Shown here: positions 13,310-28,320 of the stretch, piece after piece
Layout: the number at the start of each line of letters is the position of its first letter
How positions within the stretch are numbered: position 1 is the stretch's first letter
Origin: Elmis aenea
Lineage: Eukaryota; Arthropoda; Insecta; Coleoptera; Elmidae
Length of the DNA stretch: 64,000 nucleotides
Assembly (NCBI GenBank): GCA_947652605.1
Contig: OX393577.1
Location: forward strand, 65,930,108 to 65,994,107
Reading direction: 5' to 3'
Program-made: the position numbers and the translations under genes
The notes under the pieces: generated by a model
The model's input: the letters and a program-made list of their open reading frames with translations, nothing else
Databases searched by the model: none
Told to the model about the DNA's origin: nothing

Positions 13310-14852
13310 ATTGTTTAGAAATAGTCGCTCAAGGAACATTTGTATTAACTAAAGCACGGTATTTTTAGGAAATTATTAAAAATTAAAACCAGCTCATTGA
13401 AAGACATATGCAAAACAATTGTAATCCTGCAAAGAGGCGATGGATAAACTGTTCCTGTGATATACAAATCAATAATTAAAATTGTTTAGAAATAGTCGCT
13501 CAAGGAACATTTGTATTAACTAAAGCACGGTATTTTTAGGAAATTATTAAAAATTAATACCAGCTCATTGAAAGACATATGCAAAACAATTGTATTCATG
13601 TAAAGAGGCGATTGATAAACTGTTCCTGTGATATACAAATCAATAAATGAAATTGTTTCGAAATAGTAGCACAAGGAACATATGTATTAACTAAAGCACG
13701 GTATTTTTAGGAAATTATTAAAAATTAATACCAGCTCATTGAAAGACATATGCAAAACAATTGTATTCATGTAAAGAGGCGATGGATAAACTGTTCCTGT
13801 GATATACAAATCAATAATTGAAATTGTTTCGAAATAGTCGCACAAGGAACATATGTATTAACTAATGCACGGTATTTTTAGGAAATTATTAAAAATTAAT
13901 ACCAGCTCATTGAAAGACATATGCAAAACAATTGTATTCATGTAAAGAGGCGATTGATAAACTGTTCCTGTGATATACAAATCAATAAATGAAATTGTTT
14001 CGAAATAGTAGCACAAGGAACATATGTATTAACTAAAGCACGGTATTTTTAGGAAATTATTAAAAATTAAAACCAGCTCATTGAAAGACATATGCAAAAC
14101 AATTTTATTCATGTAAAAAGGCGATGGATAAACTGTTCCTGTGATATACAAATCAATAATTAAAATTGTTTAGAAATAGTCGCACAAGGAACATATGTAT
14201 TAACTAAAGCACGGTATTTTTAGGAAATTATTAAAAATTAATACCAGCTCATTGAAAGACATATGCAAAACAATTGTATTCATGTAAAGAGGCGATAGAT
14301 AAACTATTTCTGTGATATACAAATCAATAATTGAAATTGTTTCGAAATAGTCGCACAAGGAACATATGTATTAACTAATGCACGGTATTTTTAGGAAATT
14401 ATTAAAAATTAAAACCAGCTCATTGAAAGACATATGCAAAACAATTGTATTCATGTAAAGAGGCGATAGATAAACTGTTCCTGTCATATACAAATCAATA
14501 ATTGAAATTGTTTCGAAATAGTCGCACAAGGAACATATGTATTAACTAAAGCACGGTATTTTTAGGAAATTATTAAAAATTAAAACCAGCTCATTGAAAG
14601 ACATATGCAAAACAATTGTATTCATGTAAAGAGGCGATGGATAAACTGTTCCTGTGATATACATACAAATCAATAATTAAAATTGTTCAGAAATAGTCGC
14701 TCAAAGAACATATGTATTAACTAATGCACGGTATTTTTAGGAAATTATTAAAAATTAAAACCAGCTCATTGAAAGACATATGCAAAACAATTGTATTCCT
14801 GTAAAGAGGCGATGGATAAACTGTTCCTGTGATATACAAATCAATAATTAAA
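13310..14852 (+). repeat. 1543-bp tandem block duplication, copy 1 (9 monomers + 4 bp)
   Basis: GTAATCCTGC (13421), the GCGATTGATAAAC and AAATGAAATTG monomers, AATTTTATTC (14101), GATAGATAAACTATTTC (about 14293) and the 4-bp insertion at 14661 recur in the same order 1543 bp downstream. I saw no difference between the copies at the points compared, so the event is recent. Confidence 0.85.
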
Positions 14853-16395
14853 ATTGTTTAGAAATAGTCGCTCAAGGAACATTTGTATTAACTAAAGCAC
14901 GGTATTTTTAGGAAATTATTAAAAATTAAAACCAGCTCATTGAAAGACATATGCAAAACAATTGTAATCCTGCAAAGAGGCGATGGATAAACTGTTCCTG
15001 TGATATACAAATCAATAATTAAAATTGTTTAGAAATAGTCGCTCAAGGAACATTTGTATTAACTAAAGCACGGTATTTTTAGGAAATTATTAAAAATTAA
15101 TACCAGCTCATTGAAAGACATATGCAAAACAATTGTATTCATGTAAAGAGGCGATTGATAAACTGTTCCTGTGATATACAAATCAATAAATGAAATTGTT
15201 TCGAAATAGTAGCACAAGGAACATATGTATTAACTAAAGCACGGTATTTTTAGGAAATTATTAAAAATTAATACCAGCTCATTGAAAGACATATGCAAAA
15301 CAATTGTATTCATGTAAAGAGGCGATGGATAAACTGTTCCTGTGATATACAAATCAATAATTGAAATTGTTTCGAAATAGTCGCACAAGGAACATATGTA
15401 TTAACTAATGCACGGTATTTTTAGGAAATTATTAAAAATTAATACCAGCTCATTGAAAGACATATGCAAAACAATTGTATTCATGTAAAGAGGCGATTGA
15501 TAAACTGTTCCTGTGATATACAAATCAATAAATGAAATTGTTTCGAAATAGTAGCACAAGGAACATATGTATTAACTAAAGCACGGTATTTTTAGGAAAT
15601 TATTAAAAATTAAAACCAGCTCATTGAAAGACATATGCAAAACAATTTTATTCATGTAAAAAGGCGATGGATAAACTGTTCCTGTGATATACAAATCAAT
15701 AATTAAAATTGTTTAGAAATAGTCGCACAAGGAACATATGTATTAACTAAAGCACGGTATTTTTAGGAAATTATTAAAAATTAATACCAGCTCATTGAAA
15801 GACATATGCAAAACAATTGTATTCATGTAAAGAGGCGATAGATAAACTATTTCTGTGATATACAAATCAATAATTGAAATTGTTTCGAAATAGTCGCACA
15901 AGGAACATATGTATTAACTAATGCACGGTATTTTTAGGAAATTATTAAAAATTAAAACCAGCTCATTGAAAGACATATGCAAAACAATTGTATTCATGTA
16001 AAGAGGCGATAGATAAACTGTTCCTGTCATATACAAATCAATAATTGAAATTGTTTCGAAATAGTCGCACAAGGAACATATGTATTAACTAAAGCACGGT
16101 ATTTTTAGGAAATTATTAAAAATTAAAACCAGCTCATTGAAAGACATATGCAAAACAATTGTATTCATGTAAAGAGGCGATGGATAAACTGTTCCTGTGA
16201 TATACATACAAATCAATAATTAAAATTGTTCAGAAATAGTCGCTCAAAGAACATATGTATTAACTAATGCACGGTATTTTTAGGAAATTATTAAAAATTA
16301 AAACCAGCTCATTGAAAGACATATGCAAAACAATTGTATTCCTGTAAAGAGGCGATGGATAAACTGTTCCTGTGATATACAAATCAATAATTAAA
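14853..16395 (+). repeat. 1543-bp tandem block duplication, copy 2
   Basis: Direct continuation of 13310-14852, with GTAATCCTGC at 14964 and ACATAC at 16204. After about 16400 the monomer types no longer match the first copy. Confidence 0.85.
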
Positions 16396-19300
16396 ATTGT
16401 TTAGAAATAGTCGCTCAAGGAACATATGTATTAACTAAAGCACGGTATTTTTAGGAAATTATTAAAAATTAAAACCAGCTCATTGAAAGACATATGCAAA
16501 ACAATTGTATTCCTGTAAAGAGGCGATGGATAAACTGTTCCTGTGATATACAAATCAATAATTAAAATTGTTTAGAAATAGTCGCTCAAGGAACATATGT
16601 ATTAACTAAAGCACGGTATTTTTAGGAAATTATTAAAAATTAAAACCAGCTCATTGAAAGACATATGCAAAACAATTGTATTCCTGTAAAGAGGCGATGG
16701 GATAAACTGTTCCTGTGATATACAAATCAATAATGAAAATTGTTTAGAAATAGTCGCTCAAGGAACATATGTATTAACTAAAGCACGGTATTTTTAGGAA
16801 ATTATTAAAAATTAAAACCAGCTTATTGAAAGACATATGCAAAACCATTGTATTCATGTAAAGAGGCGATGGATAAACTGTTCCTGTGATATACAAATCA
16901 ATAATTAAAATTGTTCAGAAATAGTCGCTCAAGGAACATATGTATTAACTAATGCATGGTATTTTTAGGAAATTATTAAAAATTAAAACCAGCTCATTGA
17001 AAGACATATGCAAAAAAATTGTATTCCTGTAAAGAGGCGATGGATAAACTGTTCCTGTGATATACAAATCAATAATTAAAATTGTTTAGAAATAGTCGCT
17101 CAAGGAACATATGTATTAACTAAAGCACGGTATTTTTAGGAAATTATTAAAAATTAAAACCAGCTCATTGAAAGACATATGCAAAACAATTGTATTCATG
17201 TAAAGAGGCGATGGATAAACTGTTCCTGTCATATACAAATCAATAATTGAAATTGTTTCGAAATAGTCGCACAAGGAACATATGTATTAACTAAAGCACG
17301 GTATTTTTAGGAAATTATTAAAAATTAAAACCAGCTTATTGAAAGACATATGCAAAACAATTGTATTCATGTAAAGAGGCGATGGATAAACTGTTCCTGT
17401 GATATACAAATCAATAATTAAAATTGTTTAGAAATAGTCGCTCAAGGAACATATGTATTAACTAAAGCACGGTATTTTTAGGAAATTATTAAAAATTAAA
17501 ACCAGCTCATTGAAAGACATATGCAAAACAATTGTATTCATGTAAAGAGGCGATGGATAAACTGTTCCTGTGATATACAAATCAATAATTAAAATTGTTT
17601 AGAAATAGTCGCTCAAGGAACATATGTATTAACTAAAGCACGGTATTTTTAGGAAATTATTAAAAATTAAAACCAGCTCATTGAAAGACATATGCAAAAC
17701 AATTGTATTCATGTAAAGAGGCGATGGATAAACTGTTCCTATGATATACAAATCAATAATTAAAATTGTTCAGAAATAGTCGCTCAAGGAACATATGTAT
17801 TAACTAATGCACGGTATTTTTAGGAAATTATTAAAAATTAAAACCAGCTCATTGAAAGACATATGCAAAACAATTGTATTCCTGTAAAGAGGCGATGGAT
17901 AAACTGTTCCTGTGATATACAAATCAATAATTAAAATTGTTTAGAAATAGTAGCACAAGGAACATATGTATTAACTAAAGCACGGTATTTTTAGGAAATT
18001 ATTAAAAATTAAAACCAGCTCATTGAAAGACATATGCAAAACAATTGTATTCATGTAAAGAGGCGATAGATAAACTGTTCCTGTGATATACAAATCAATA
18101 ATTGAAATTGTTTCGAAATAGTCGCACAAGGAACATATGTATTAACTAAAGCACGGTATTTTTAGGAAATTATTAAAAATTAATACCAGCTCATTGAAAG
18201 ACATATGCAAAACAATTGTATTTATGTAAAGAGGCGATGGATAAACTGTTTCTGTGATATACAAATCAATAATTAAAATTGTTTAGAAATAGTCGCTCAA
18301 GGAACATATGTATTAACTAAAGCACGGTATTTTTAGGAAATTATTAAAAAATAAAACCAGCTCATTGAAAGACATATGCAAAACAATTGTATTCATGTAA
18401 AGAAGCGATGGATAAACTGTTCCTGTCATATACAAATCAATAATTGAAATTGTTTCGAAATAGTCGCACAAGGAACATATGTATTAACTAAAGCACGGTA
18501 TTTTTAGGAAATTATTAAAAATTAAAACCAGCTCATTGAAAGACATATGCAAAACAATTGTATTCATGTAAAGAGGCGATGGATAAACTGTTCCTGTGAT
18601 ATACAAATCAATAATTAAAATCGTTTAGAAATAGTCGCTCAAGGAACATATGTATTAACTAAAGCACGGTATTTTTAGGAAATTATTAAAAATTAAAACC
18701 AGCTAATTGAAAGACATATGCAAAACAATTGTATTCATGTAAAGAGGCGATGGATAAACTGTTCCTGTGATATACAAATCAATAATTAAAATTGTTCAGA
18801 AATAGTCGCTCAAGGAACATATGTATTAACTAATGCACGGTATTTTTAGGAAATTATTAAAAATTAAAACCAGCTCATTGAAAGACATATGCAAAACCAA
18901 TGTATTCCTGTAAAGAGGCGATGGATAAACTGTTCCTGTGATATACAAATCAATAATTAAAATTGTTTAGAAATAGTCGCTCAAGGAACATATGTATTAA
19001 CTAAAGCACGGTATTTTTAGGAAATTATTAAAAATTAATACCAGCTCATTGAAAGACATATGCAAAACAATTGTATTCATGTAAAGAGGCGATGGATAAA
19101 CTGTTCCTGTCATATACAAATCAATAATTGAAATTGTTTCGAAATAGTCGCACAAGGAACATATGTATTAACTAAAGCACGGTATTTTTAGGAAATTATT
19201 AAAAATTAATACCAGCTCATTGAAAGACATATGCAAAACAATTGTATTCATGTAAAGAGGCGATGGATAAACTGTTTCTGTGATATACAAATCAATAATT

Positions 19301-22300
19301 AAAATTGTTTAGAAATAGTCGCTCAAGGAACATATGTATTAACTAAAGCACGGTATTTTTAGGAAATTATTAAAAAATAAAACCAGCTCATTGAAAGACA
19401 TATGCAAAACAATTGTATTCATGTAAAGAAGCGATGGATAAACTGTTCCTGTCATATACAAATCAATAATTGAAATTGTTTCGAAATAGTCGCACAAGGA
19501 ACATATGTATTAACTAAAGCACGGTATTTTTAGGAAATTATTAAAAATTAAAACCAGCTCATTGAAAGACATATGCAAAACAATTTTATTCATGTAAAAA
19601 GGCGATGGATAAACTGTTCCTGTCATATACAAATCAATAATTGAAATTGTTTCGAAATAGTCGCACAAGGAACATATGTATTAACTAAAGCACGGTATTT
19701 TTAGGAAATTAGTAAAAATTAAAACCAGCTCTTTGAAAGACATATGCAAAACAATTGTATTCATGTAAAGAGGCGATGGATAAACTGTTTCTGTGATATA
19801 CAAATCAATAATTAAAATTGTTCAGAAATAGTCGCTCAAGGAACATATGTATTAACTAAAGCACGGTATTTTTAGGAAATTATTAAAAATTAAAACCAGC
19901 TCATTGAAAGACATATGCAAAACAATTGTATTCCTGTAAAGAGGCGATGGATAAACTGTTTCTGTGATATACAAATCAATAATTAAAATTGTTCAGAAAT
20001 AGTCGCTCAAGGAACATATGTATTAACTAAAGCACGGTATTTTTAGGAAATTTTTAAAAATTAAAACCAGCTCATTGAAAGACATATGCAAAACAATTGT
20101 ATTCCTGTAAAGAGGCGATGGATAAACTGTTTCTGTGATATACAAATCAATAATTAAAATTGTTCAGAAATAGTCGCTCAAGGAACATATGTATTAACTA
20201 AAGCACGGTATTTTTAGGAAATTAGTAAAAATTAAAACCAGCTCTTTGAAAGACATTCGCATAACAATTGTATTTATGTAAAGAGGCGATGGATAAACTG
20301 TTTCTGTGATATACAAATCAATAATTAAAAATGTTCAGAAATAGTCGCTCAAGAAACATATGTATTAACTAAAGCACGGTATTTTTAGGAAATTATTAAA
20401 AATTAAAACCAGCTCATTGAAAGACATATGCAAAACAATTGTATTCCTGTAAAGAGGCGATGGATAAACTGTTCCTGTGATATACAAATCAATAAATAAA
20501 ATTGTTTAGAAATAGTCGCTCAAGGAACATATGTATTAACTAAAGCACGGTATTTTTAGGAAATTATTAAAAATTAAAACCAGCTCATTGAAAGACATAT
20601 GCAAAACAATTGTATTCATGTAAAGAGGCGATGGATAAACTGTTCCTGTGATATTCAAATCAATAATTAAAATCGTTTCGAAATAGTCGCACAAGGAACA
20701 TATGTATTAACTAAAGCACGGTATTTTTAGGAAATTATTAAAAATTAATACCAGCTCATTAAAAGACATATGCAAAACAATTGTATTCATGTAAAGAGGC
20801 GATGGATAAACTGTTCCTGTCATATACAAATCAATAATTGAAATTGTTTCGAAATAGTCGCACAAGGAACATATGTATTAACTAATGCACGGTATTTTTA
20901 GGAAATTATTAAAAATTAAAACCAGCTTATTGAAAGACTTATGCAAAAAAATTGTATTCCTGTAAAGAGGCGATGGATAAACTGTTCCTGTGATATACAA
21001 ATCAATAATTAAAATTGTTTAGAAATAGTCGCTCAAGGAACATATGTATTAACTAAAGCACGGTATTTTTAGGAAATTATTAAAAATTAAAACCAGCTCA
21101 TTGAAAGACATATGCAAAACAATTGTATTCATGTAAAGAGGCGATGGATAAACTGTTCCTGTGATATACAAATCAATAATTGAAATTGTTTCGAAATAGT
21201 CGCACAAGGAACATATGTATTAACTAAAGCACGGTATTTTTAGGAAATTATTAAAAATTAATGCCAGCTCATTGAAAGACATATGCAAAACAATTGTATT
21301 CATGTAAAGAGGCGATGGATAAACTGTTTCTGTGATATACAAATCAATAATTAAAATTGTTTAGAAATAGTCGCTCAAGGAACATATGTATTAACTAAAG
21401 CACGGTATTTTTAGGAAATTATTAAAAATTAAAACCAGCTCATTGAAAGACATATGCAAAAAAATTGTATTCATGTAAAGAGGCGATGGATAAACTGTTC
21501 CTGTGATATACAAATCAATAATTAAAATTGTTTAGAAATAGTCGCTCAAGGAACATATGTATTAACTAAAGCACGGTATTTTTAGGAAATTATTAAAAAT
21601 TAAAACCAGCTCATTGAAAGACATATGCAAAACAATTGTATTTATGTAAAGAGGCGATGGATAAACTGTTCCTGTGATATACAAATCAATAATTAAAATC
21701 GTTTAGAAATAGTCGCTCAAGGAACATATGTATTAACTAAAGCACGGTATTTTTAGGAAATTATTAAAAATTAAAACCAGCTCATTGAAAGACATATGCA
21801 AAACAATTGTATTCATGTAAAGAGGCGATGGATAAACTGTTCCTGTGATATACAAATCAATAATTAAAATTGTTCAGAAATAGTCGCTCAAGGAACATAT
21901 GTATTAACTAATGCACGGTATTTTTAGGAAATTATTAAAAATTAAAACCAGCTCATTGAAAGACATATGCAAAACCAATGTATTCCTGTAAAGAGGCGAT
22001 GGATAAACTGTTCCTGTGATATACAAATCAATAATTACAATTGTTTAGAAATAGTCGCTCAAGGAACATATGTATTAACTAAAGCACGGTATTTTTAGGA
22101 AATTATTAAAAATTAAAACCAGCTCATTGAAAGACATGTGCAAAACAATTGTATTCATGTAAAGAGGCGATGGATAAACTGTTCCTGTCATATACAAATC
22201 AATAATTGAAATTGTTTCGAAATAGTCGCACAAGGAACATATGTATTAACTAAAGCACGGTATTTTTAGGAAATTATTAAAAATTAATACCAGCTCATTG

Positions 22301-23206
22301 AAAGACATATGCAAAACAATTGTATTCATGTAAAGAGGCGATGGATAAACTGTTTCTGTGATATACAAATCAATAATTAAAATTGTTTAGAAATAGTCGC
22401 TCAAGGAACATATGTATTAACTAAAGCACGGTATTTTTAGGAAATTATTAAAAAATAAAACCAGCTCATTGAAAGACATATGCAAAACAATTGTATTCAT
22501 GTAAAGAAGCGATGGATAAACTGTTCCTGTCATATACAAATCAATAATTGAAATTGTTTCGAAATAGTCGCACAAGGAACATATGTATTAACTAAAGCAC
22601 GGTATTTTTAGGAAATTATTAAAAATTAAAACCAGCTCATTGAAAGACATATGCAAAACAATTTTATTCATGTAAAAAGGCGATGGATAAACTGTTCCTG
22701 TCATATACAAATCAATAATTGAAATTGTTTCGATATAGTCGCACAAGGAACATATGTATTAACTAAAGCACGGTATTTTTAGGAAATTAGTAAAAATTAA
22801 AACCAGCTCTTTGAAAGACATATGCAAAACAATTGTATTCATGTAAAGAGGCGATGGATAAACTGTTTCTGTGATATACAAATCAATAATTAAAATTGTT
22901 CAGAAATAGTCGCTCAAGGAACATATGTATTAACTAAAGCACGGTATTTTTAGGAAATTATTAAAAATTAAAACCAGCTCATTGAAAGACATATGCAAAA
23001 CAATTGTATTCATGTAAAGAGGCGATGGATAAACTGTTTCTGTGATATACAAATCAATAATTAAAATTGTTCAGAAATAGTCGCTCAAGGAACATATGTA
23101 TTAACTAAAGCACGGTATTTTTAGGAAATTATTAAAAATTAAAACCAGCTCATTGAAAGACATATGCAAAACAATTGTATTCCTGTAAAGAGGCGATGGA
23201 TAAACT

Positions 23207-23220
23207 GTTTCTGTGACATA
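23207..23220. repeat. 14-bp target-site duplication, left copy (LINE copy 2)
   Basis: GTTTCTGTGACATA, exactly 17,080 bp after the first left copy. Sharing the same target duplication shows that this LINE copy was made by DNA duplication rather than by a new insertion. Confidence 0.9.
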
Positions 23221-24032
23221 TATATATAATTTAGCTCTGCGAGCCAAGTTGGCCCATGGCTTGTTTGATAACTTTCTTCCATCCTTCTCTATCGCTGGTC
23301 TTCCTTCTCCATCCAGTAATTTTTAACGTTTCTAAATCTCTCTCCACTTCCGTCCTCCATCTTACTTTGGGTCGTCCCCTTCTCTTCCTTCCCCCTATCG
23401 TGTTTATCATTACCATTTTCGGCATTCTTGTACTCCCCATTCTTTCTGTATGTCCCAGCCACCTTAGCCTTTGTGCTTTTATAACCCCAATGATACTTGT
23501 TTCTTTGTATAGTTCTTTTAATTCATCGTTTGTTCTTCTTACCCACCCATCTCCAATTCTCTTTCCGCCAAATATTTTCCTTAGCACCTTCCTTTCCCAC
23601 ACTTCTAGTCTTGTTTGTTCTGTTTTGTTTAGCGTCCATGTTTCGCACGCGTACGTCACTATTGGTCTTATAGTAGTGTGGTATATTTTGATCTTTGCTT
23701 TTCTAGAAATATTTTTATTTCTCAGAACTCTGTTTAGTGCTCCCAAACAACGGTTTCCAGCCATTATTCTTGCCTGTATCTCATTGCCTATATTTGGGTT
23801 TCTTGAGAATATAGCCCCTAGGTACGTGAACTTTTCCACCTCTTCAAACTTGTATTCTTTTCCACTTTCTGTTGTTACCTTTAAGTAGTTTCCTCTTTTA
23901 AATTCACCGTCCTTCCATTCCATATACTTTGTCTTCTCCTCGTTTATATATAATCCCACCTTTCCCGCCTTTTCCTCCAGTGTTTTCGTTATAGTTCTCA
24001 ACTCCTCTTTACTTCTAGTAATTAACACAAGA
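23221..24032 (-). mobile_element. 5'-truncated non-LTR retrotransposon (LINE, RTE-like), copy 2
   Basis: Same 812-bp insert, same truncation point, same TA tail and same target duplication as 6141-6952. The minus-strand translation and the antisense plus-strand translation are both identical to those of copy 1, so the two inserts are identical or nearly so. It is carried inside the large duplication 20205-31705. Confidence 0.88.
23231..24031 (-). pseudogene. Reverse transcriptase C-terminal fragment (LINE), copy 2
   Basis: Identical translation to 6151-6951: LVLITRSKEEL at the truncated end, then YLGAIF, YACETWTL, RWLGHTERM and RRGRPKVRW, ending GQLGSQS-stop. It lacks the RT catalytic box and the endonuclease, has no ATG at its start, and begins in satellite-derived codons. 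It is non-functional as a retrotransposon gene and useful as a marker of the block duplication. Confidence 0.88.
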
Positions 24033-24046
24033 GTTTCTGTGACATA
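24033..24046. repeat. 14-bp target-site duplication, right copy (LINE copy 2)
   Basis: GTTTCTGTGACATA, matching 23207-23220; the satellite resumes in phase. Confidence 0.9.
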
Positions 24047-27000
24047 CAAATCAATAATTAAAATTGTTCAGAAATAGTCGCTCAAGGAACATATGTATTA
24101 ACTAAAGCACGGTATTTTTAGGAAATTAGTAAAAATTAAAACCAGCTCATTGAAAGACATATGCAAAACAATTGTATTTATGTAAAGAGGCGATGGATAA
24201 ACTGTTCCTGTGATATACAAATCAATAATTAAAATTTTTTAGAAATAGTCGCTCAAGGAACATATGTATTAACTAAAGCACGGTATTTTTAGGAAATTAT
24301 TAAAAATTAAAACCAGCTCATTAAAAGACATATGCAAAACAATTGTATTCATGTAAAGAAGCGATGGATAAACTGTTCCTGTGATATACAAATCAATAAT
24401 TAAAATTGTTTAGAAATAGTCGCTCAAGAAACATATGTATTAACTAAAGCACGGTATTTTTAGGAAATTATTAAAAATTAAAACCAGCTCATTGAAAGAC
24501 ATATGCAAAACAATTGTATTCATGTAAAAAGGCGATGGATAAACTGTTCCTGTGATATACAAATCAATAATTGAAATTGTTTCGAAATAGTCGCACAAGG
24601 AACATATGTATTAACTAAAGCACGGTATTTTTAGGAAATTATTAAAAATTAAAACCAGCTCATTGAAAGACATATGCAAAACAATTGTATTCATGTAAAG
24701 AGGCGATGGATAAACTGTTCCTGTGATATACAAATCAATAATTGAAATTGTTTCGAAATAGTCGCTCAAGGAACATATGTATTAACTAAAGCACGGTATT
24801 TTTAGGAAATTAGTAAAAATTAAAACCAGCTCATTGAAAGACATATGCAAAACAATTGTATTTATGTAAAGAGGCGATGGATAAACTGTTCCTGTGATAT
24901 ACAAATCAATAATTAAAATTTTTTAGAAATAGTCGCTCAAGGAACATATGTATTAACTAAAGCACGGTATTTTTAGGAAATTATTAAAAATTAAAACCAG
25001 CTCATTAAAAGACATATGCAAAACAATTGTATTCATGTAAAGAAGCGATGGATAAACTGTTCCTGTGATATACAAATCAATAATTAAAATTGTTTAGAAA
25101 TAGTCGCTCAAGGAACATATGTATTAACTAAAGCACGGTATTTTTAGGAAATTATTAAAAATTAAAACCAGCTCATTGAAAGACATATGCAAAACAATTG
25201 TATTCATGTAAAAAGGCGATGGATAAACTGTTCCTGTGATATACAAATCAATAATTAAAATTGTTTAGATATAGTCGCACAAGGAACATATGTATTAACT
25301 AAAGCACGGTATTTTTAGGAAATTATTAAAAATTAATACCAGCTCATTAAAAGACATATGCAAAACAATTGTATTCATGTAAAGAGGCGATGGATAAACT
25401 GTTCCTGTCATATAGAAATCAATAATTGAAATTGTTTCGAAATAGTCGCACAAGGAACATATGTATTAACTAAAGCACGGTATTTTTAGGAAATTATTAA
25501 AAATTAAAACCAGCTCATTGAAAGACATATGCAAAACAATTGTATTCATGTAAAGAGGCGATGGATAAACTGTTCCTGTGATATACAAATCAATAATTAA
25601 AATTGTTCAGAAATAGTCGCTCAAGGAACATATGTATTAACTAATGCACGGTATTTTTAGGAAATTATTAAAAATTAAAACCAGCTCATTGAAAGACATA
25701 TGCAAAACAATTGTATTCCTGTAAAGAGGCGATGGATAAACTGTTCCTGTGATATACAAATCAATAATTAAAATTGTTTAGAAATAGTCGCTCAAGGAAC
25801 ATATGTATTAACTAAAGCACGGTATTTTTAGGAAATTATTAAAAATTAAAACCAGCTCATTGAAAGACATATGCAAAACAATTGTATTCCTGTAAAGAGG
25901 CGATGGATAAACTGTTCCTGTGATATACAAATCAATAATTAAAATTGTTTAGAAATAGTCGCTCAAGGAACATTTGTATTAACTAAAGCACGGTATTTTT
26001 AGGAAATTATTAAAAATTAAAACCAGCTCATTGAAAGACATATGCAAAACAATTTTATTCATGTAAAAAGGCGATGGATAAACTGTTCCTGTGATATACA
26101 AATCAATAATTAAAATTGTTTAGAAATAGTCGCACAAGGAACATATGTATTAACTAAAGCACGGTATTTTTAGGAAATTATTAAAAATTAATACCAGCTC
26201 ATTGAAAGACATATGCAAAACAATTGTATTCATGTAAAGAGGCGATTGATAAACTGTTCCTGTGATATACAAATCAATAATTGAAATTGTTTCGAAATAG
26301 TAGCACAAGGAACATATGTATTAACTAAAGCACGGTATTTTTAGGAAATTATTAAAAATTAAAACCAGCTCATTGAAAGACATATGCAAAACAATTTTAT
26401 TCATGTAAAAAGGCGATGGATAAACTGTTCCTGTGATATACAAATCAATAATTAAAATTGTTTAGAAATAGTCGCACAAGGAACATATGTATTAACTAAA
26501 GCACGGTATTTTTAGGAAATTATTAAAAATTAATACCAGCTCATTGAAAGACATACGCAAAACAATTGTATTCATGTAAAGAGGCGATAGATAAACTGTT
26601 CCTGTGATATACAAATCAATAATTGAAATTGTTTCGAAATAGTCGCACAAGGAACATATGTATTAACTAATGCACGGTATTTTTAGGAAATTATTAAAAA
26701 TTAAAACCAGCTCATTGAAAGACATATGCAAAACAATTGTATTCATGTAAAGAGGCGATGGATAAACTGTTCCTGTCATATACAAATCAATAATTGAAAT
26801 TGTTTCGAAATAGTCGCACAAGGAACATATGTATTATCTAAAGCACGGTATTTTTAGGAAATTATTAAAAATTAAAACCAGCTCATTGAAAGACATATGC
26901 AAAACAATTGTATTCATGTAAAGAGGCGATGGATAAACTGTTCCTGTGATATACAAATCAATAATTTAAATTGTTCAGAAATAGTCGCTCAAAGAACATA

Positions 27001-28320
27001 TGTATTAACTAATGCACGGTATTTTTAGGAAATTATTAAAAATTAAAACCAGCTCATTGAAAGACATATGCAAAACAATTGTATTCCTGTAAAGAGGCGA
27101 TGGATAAACTGTTCCTGTGATATACAAATCAATAATTAAAATTGTTTAGAAATAGTCGCTCAAGGAACATATGTATTAACTAAAGCATGGTATTTTTAGG
27201 AAATTATTAAAAATTAAAACCAGCTCATTGAAAGACATATGCAAAACAATTGTATTCCTGTAAAGAGGCGATGGATAAACTGTTCCTGTGATATACAAAT
27301 CAATAATTAAAATTGTTTAGAAATAGTCGCTCAAGGAACATATGTATTAACTAAAGCACGGTATTTTTAGGAAATTATTAAAAATTAAAACCAGCTCATT
27401 GAAAGACATATGCAAAACAATTGTATTCCTGTAAAAAGGCGATGGATAAACTGTTCCTGTGATATACAAATCAATAATTAAAATTGTTTAGAAAGAGTCG
27501 CTCAAGGAACATATGTATTAACTAATGCACGGTATTTTTAGGAAATTATTAAAAATTAAAACCAGCTTATTGAAAGACATATGCAAAAAAATTGTATTCC
27601 TGTAAAGAGGCGATGGATAAACTGTTCCTGTGATATACAAATCAATAATTAAAATTGTTTAAAAATAGTCGCTCAAGGAACATATGTATTAACTAAAGCA
27701 CGGTATTTTTAGGAAATTATTAAAAATTAAAACCAGCTCATTGAAAGACATATGCAAAACAATTGTATTCATGTAAAGAGGCGATGGATAAACTGTTCCT
27801 GTGATATACAAATCAATAATTGAAATTGTTTCGAAATAGTCGCACAAGGAACATATGTATTAACTAAAGCACGGTATTTTTAGGAAATTATTAAAAATTA
27901 ATGCCAGCTCATTGAAAGACATATGCAAAACAATTGTATTCATGTAAAGAGGCGATGGATAAACTGTTTCTGTGATATACAAATCAATAATTAAAATTGT
28001 TTAGAAATAGTCGCTCAAGGAACATATGTATTAACTAAAGCACGGTATTTTTAGGAAATTATTAAAAATTAAAACCAGCTCATTGAAAGACATATGCAAA
28101 ACAATTGTATTCATGTAAAGAGGCGATGGATAAACTGTTCCTGTGATATTCAAATCAATAATTAAAATCGTTTAGAAATAGTCGCTCAAGGAACATATGT
28201 ATTAACTAAAGCACGGTATTTTTAGGAAATTATTAAAAATTAAAACCAGCTCATTGAAAGACATATGCAAAACAATTGTATTCATGTAAAGAGGCGATGG
28301 ATAAACTGTTCCTGTGATAT

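Larger units (their letters stand above)
3125..14285 (+). repeat. Large intra-array duplication, copy 1 (contains LINE copy 1)
   Basis: Landmarks run collinearly with 20205-31705. The offset is 17,080 bp from about 3125 to 8970 (for example CATTCGCATAAC at 3174 and 20254, and both LINE fragments). It becomes 17,422 bp from about 9100 on (ATACGCAAAA 9131/26553, ATTATCTAAA 9411/26833, CTATTTT 12219/29641, GTAATCCTGC 13421/30843). The 342-bp change equals two monomers gained in the right copy or lost here. Upstream of about 3120 the monomer types stop matching. Boundaries are good to about one monomer. Confidence 0.8.
6953..23220 (+). repeat. 171-bp satellite array, segment 2 (about 95 monomers)
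   Basis: Continuous head-to-tail 171-bp monomers in the same orientation as segment 1. Private length changes are rare: 4-bp insertions giving ACATACAAATC at 14661 and 16204, and a 1-bp insertion (GATGGGATAAAC) near 16697. It contains a 1543-bp tandem block duplication (13310-16395) and much of the first copy of an 11-kb block duplicated further right. No gene or other element is seen. Confidence 0.97.
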
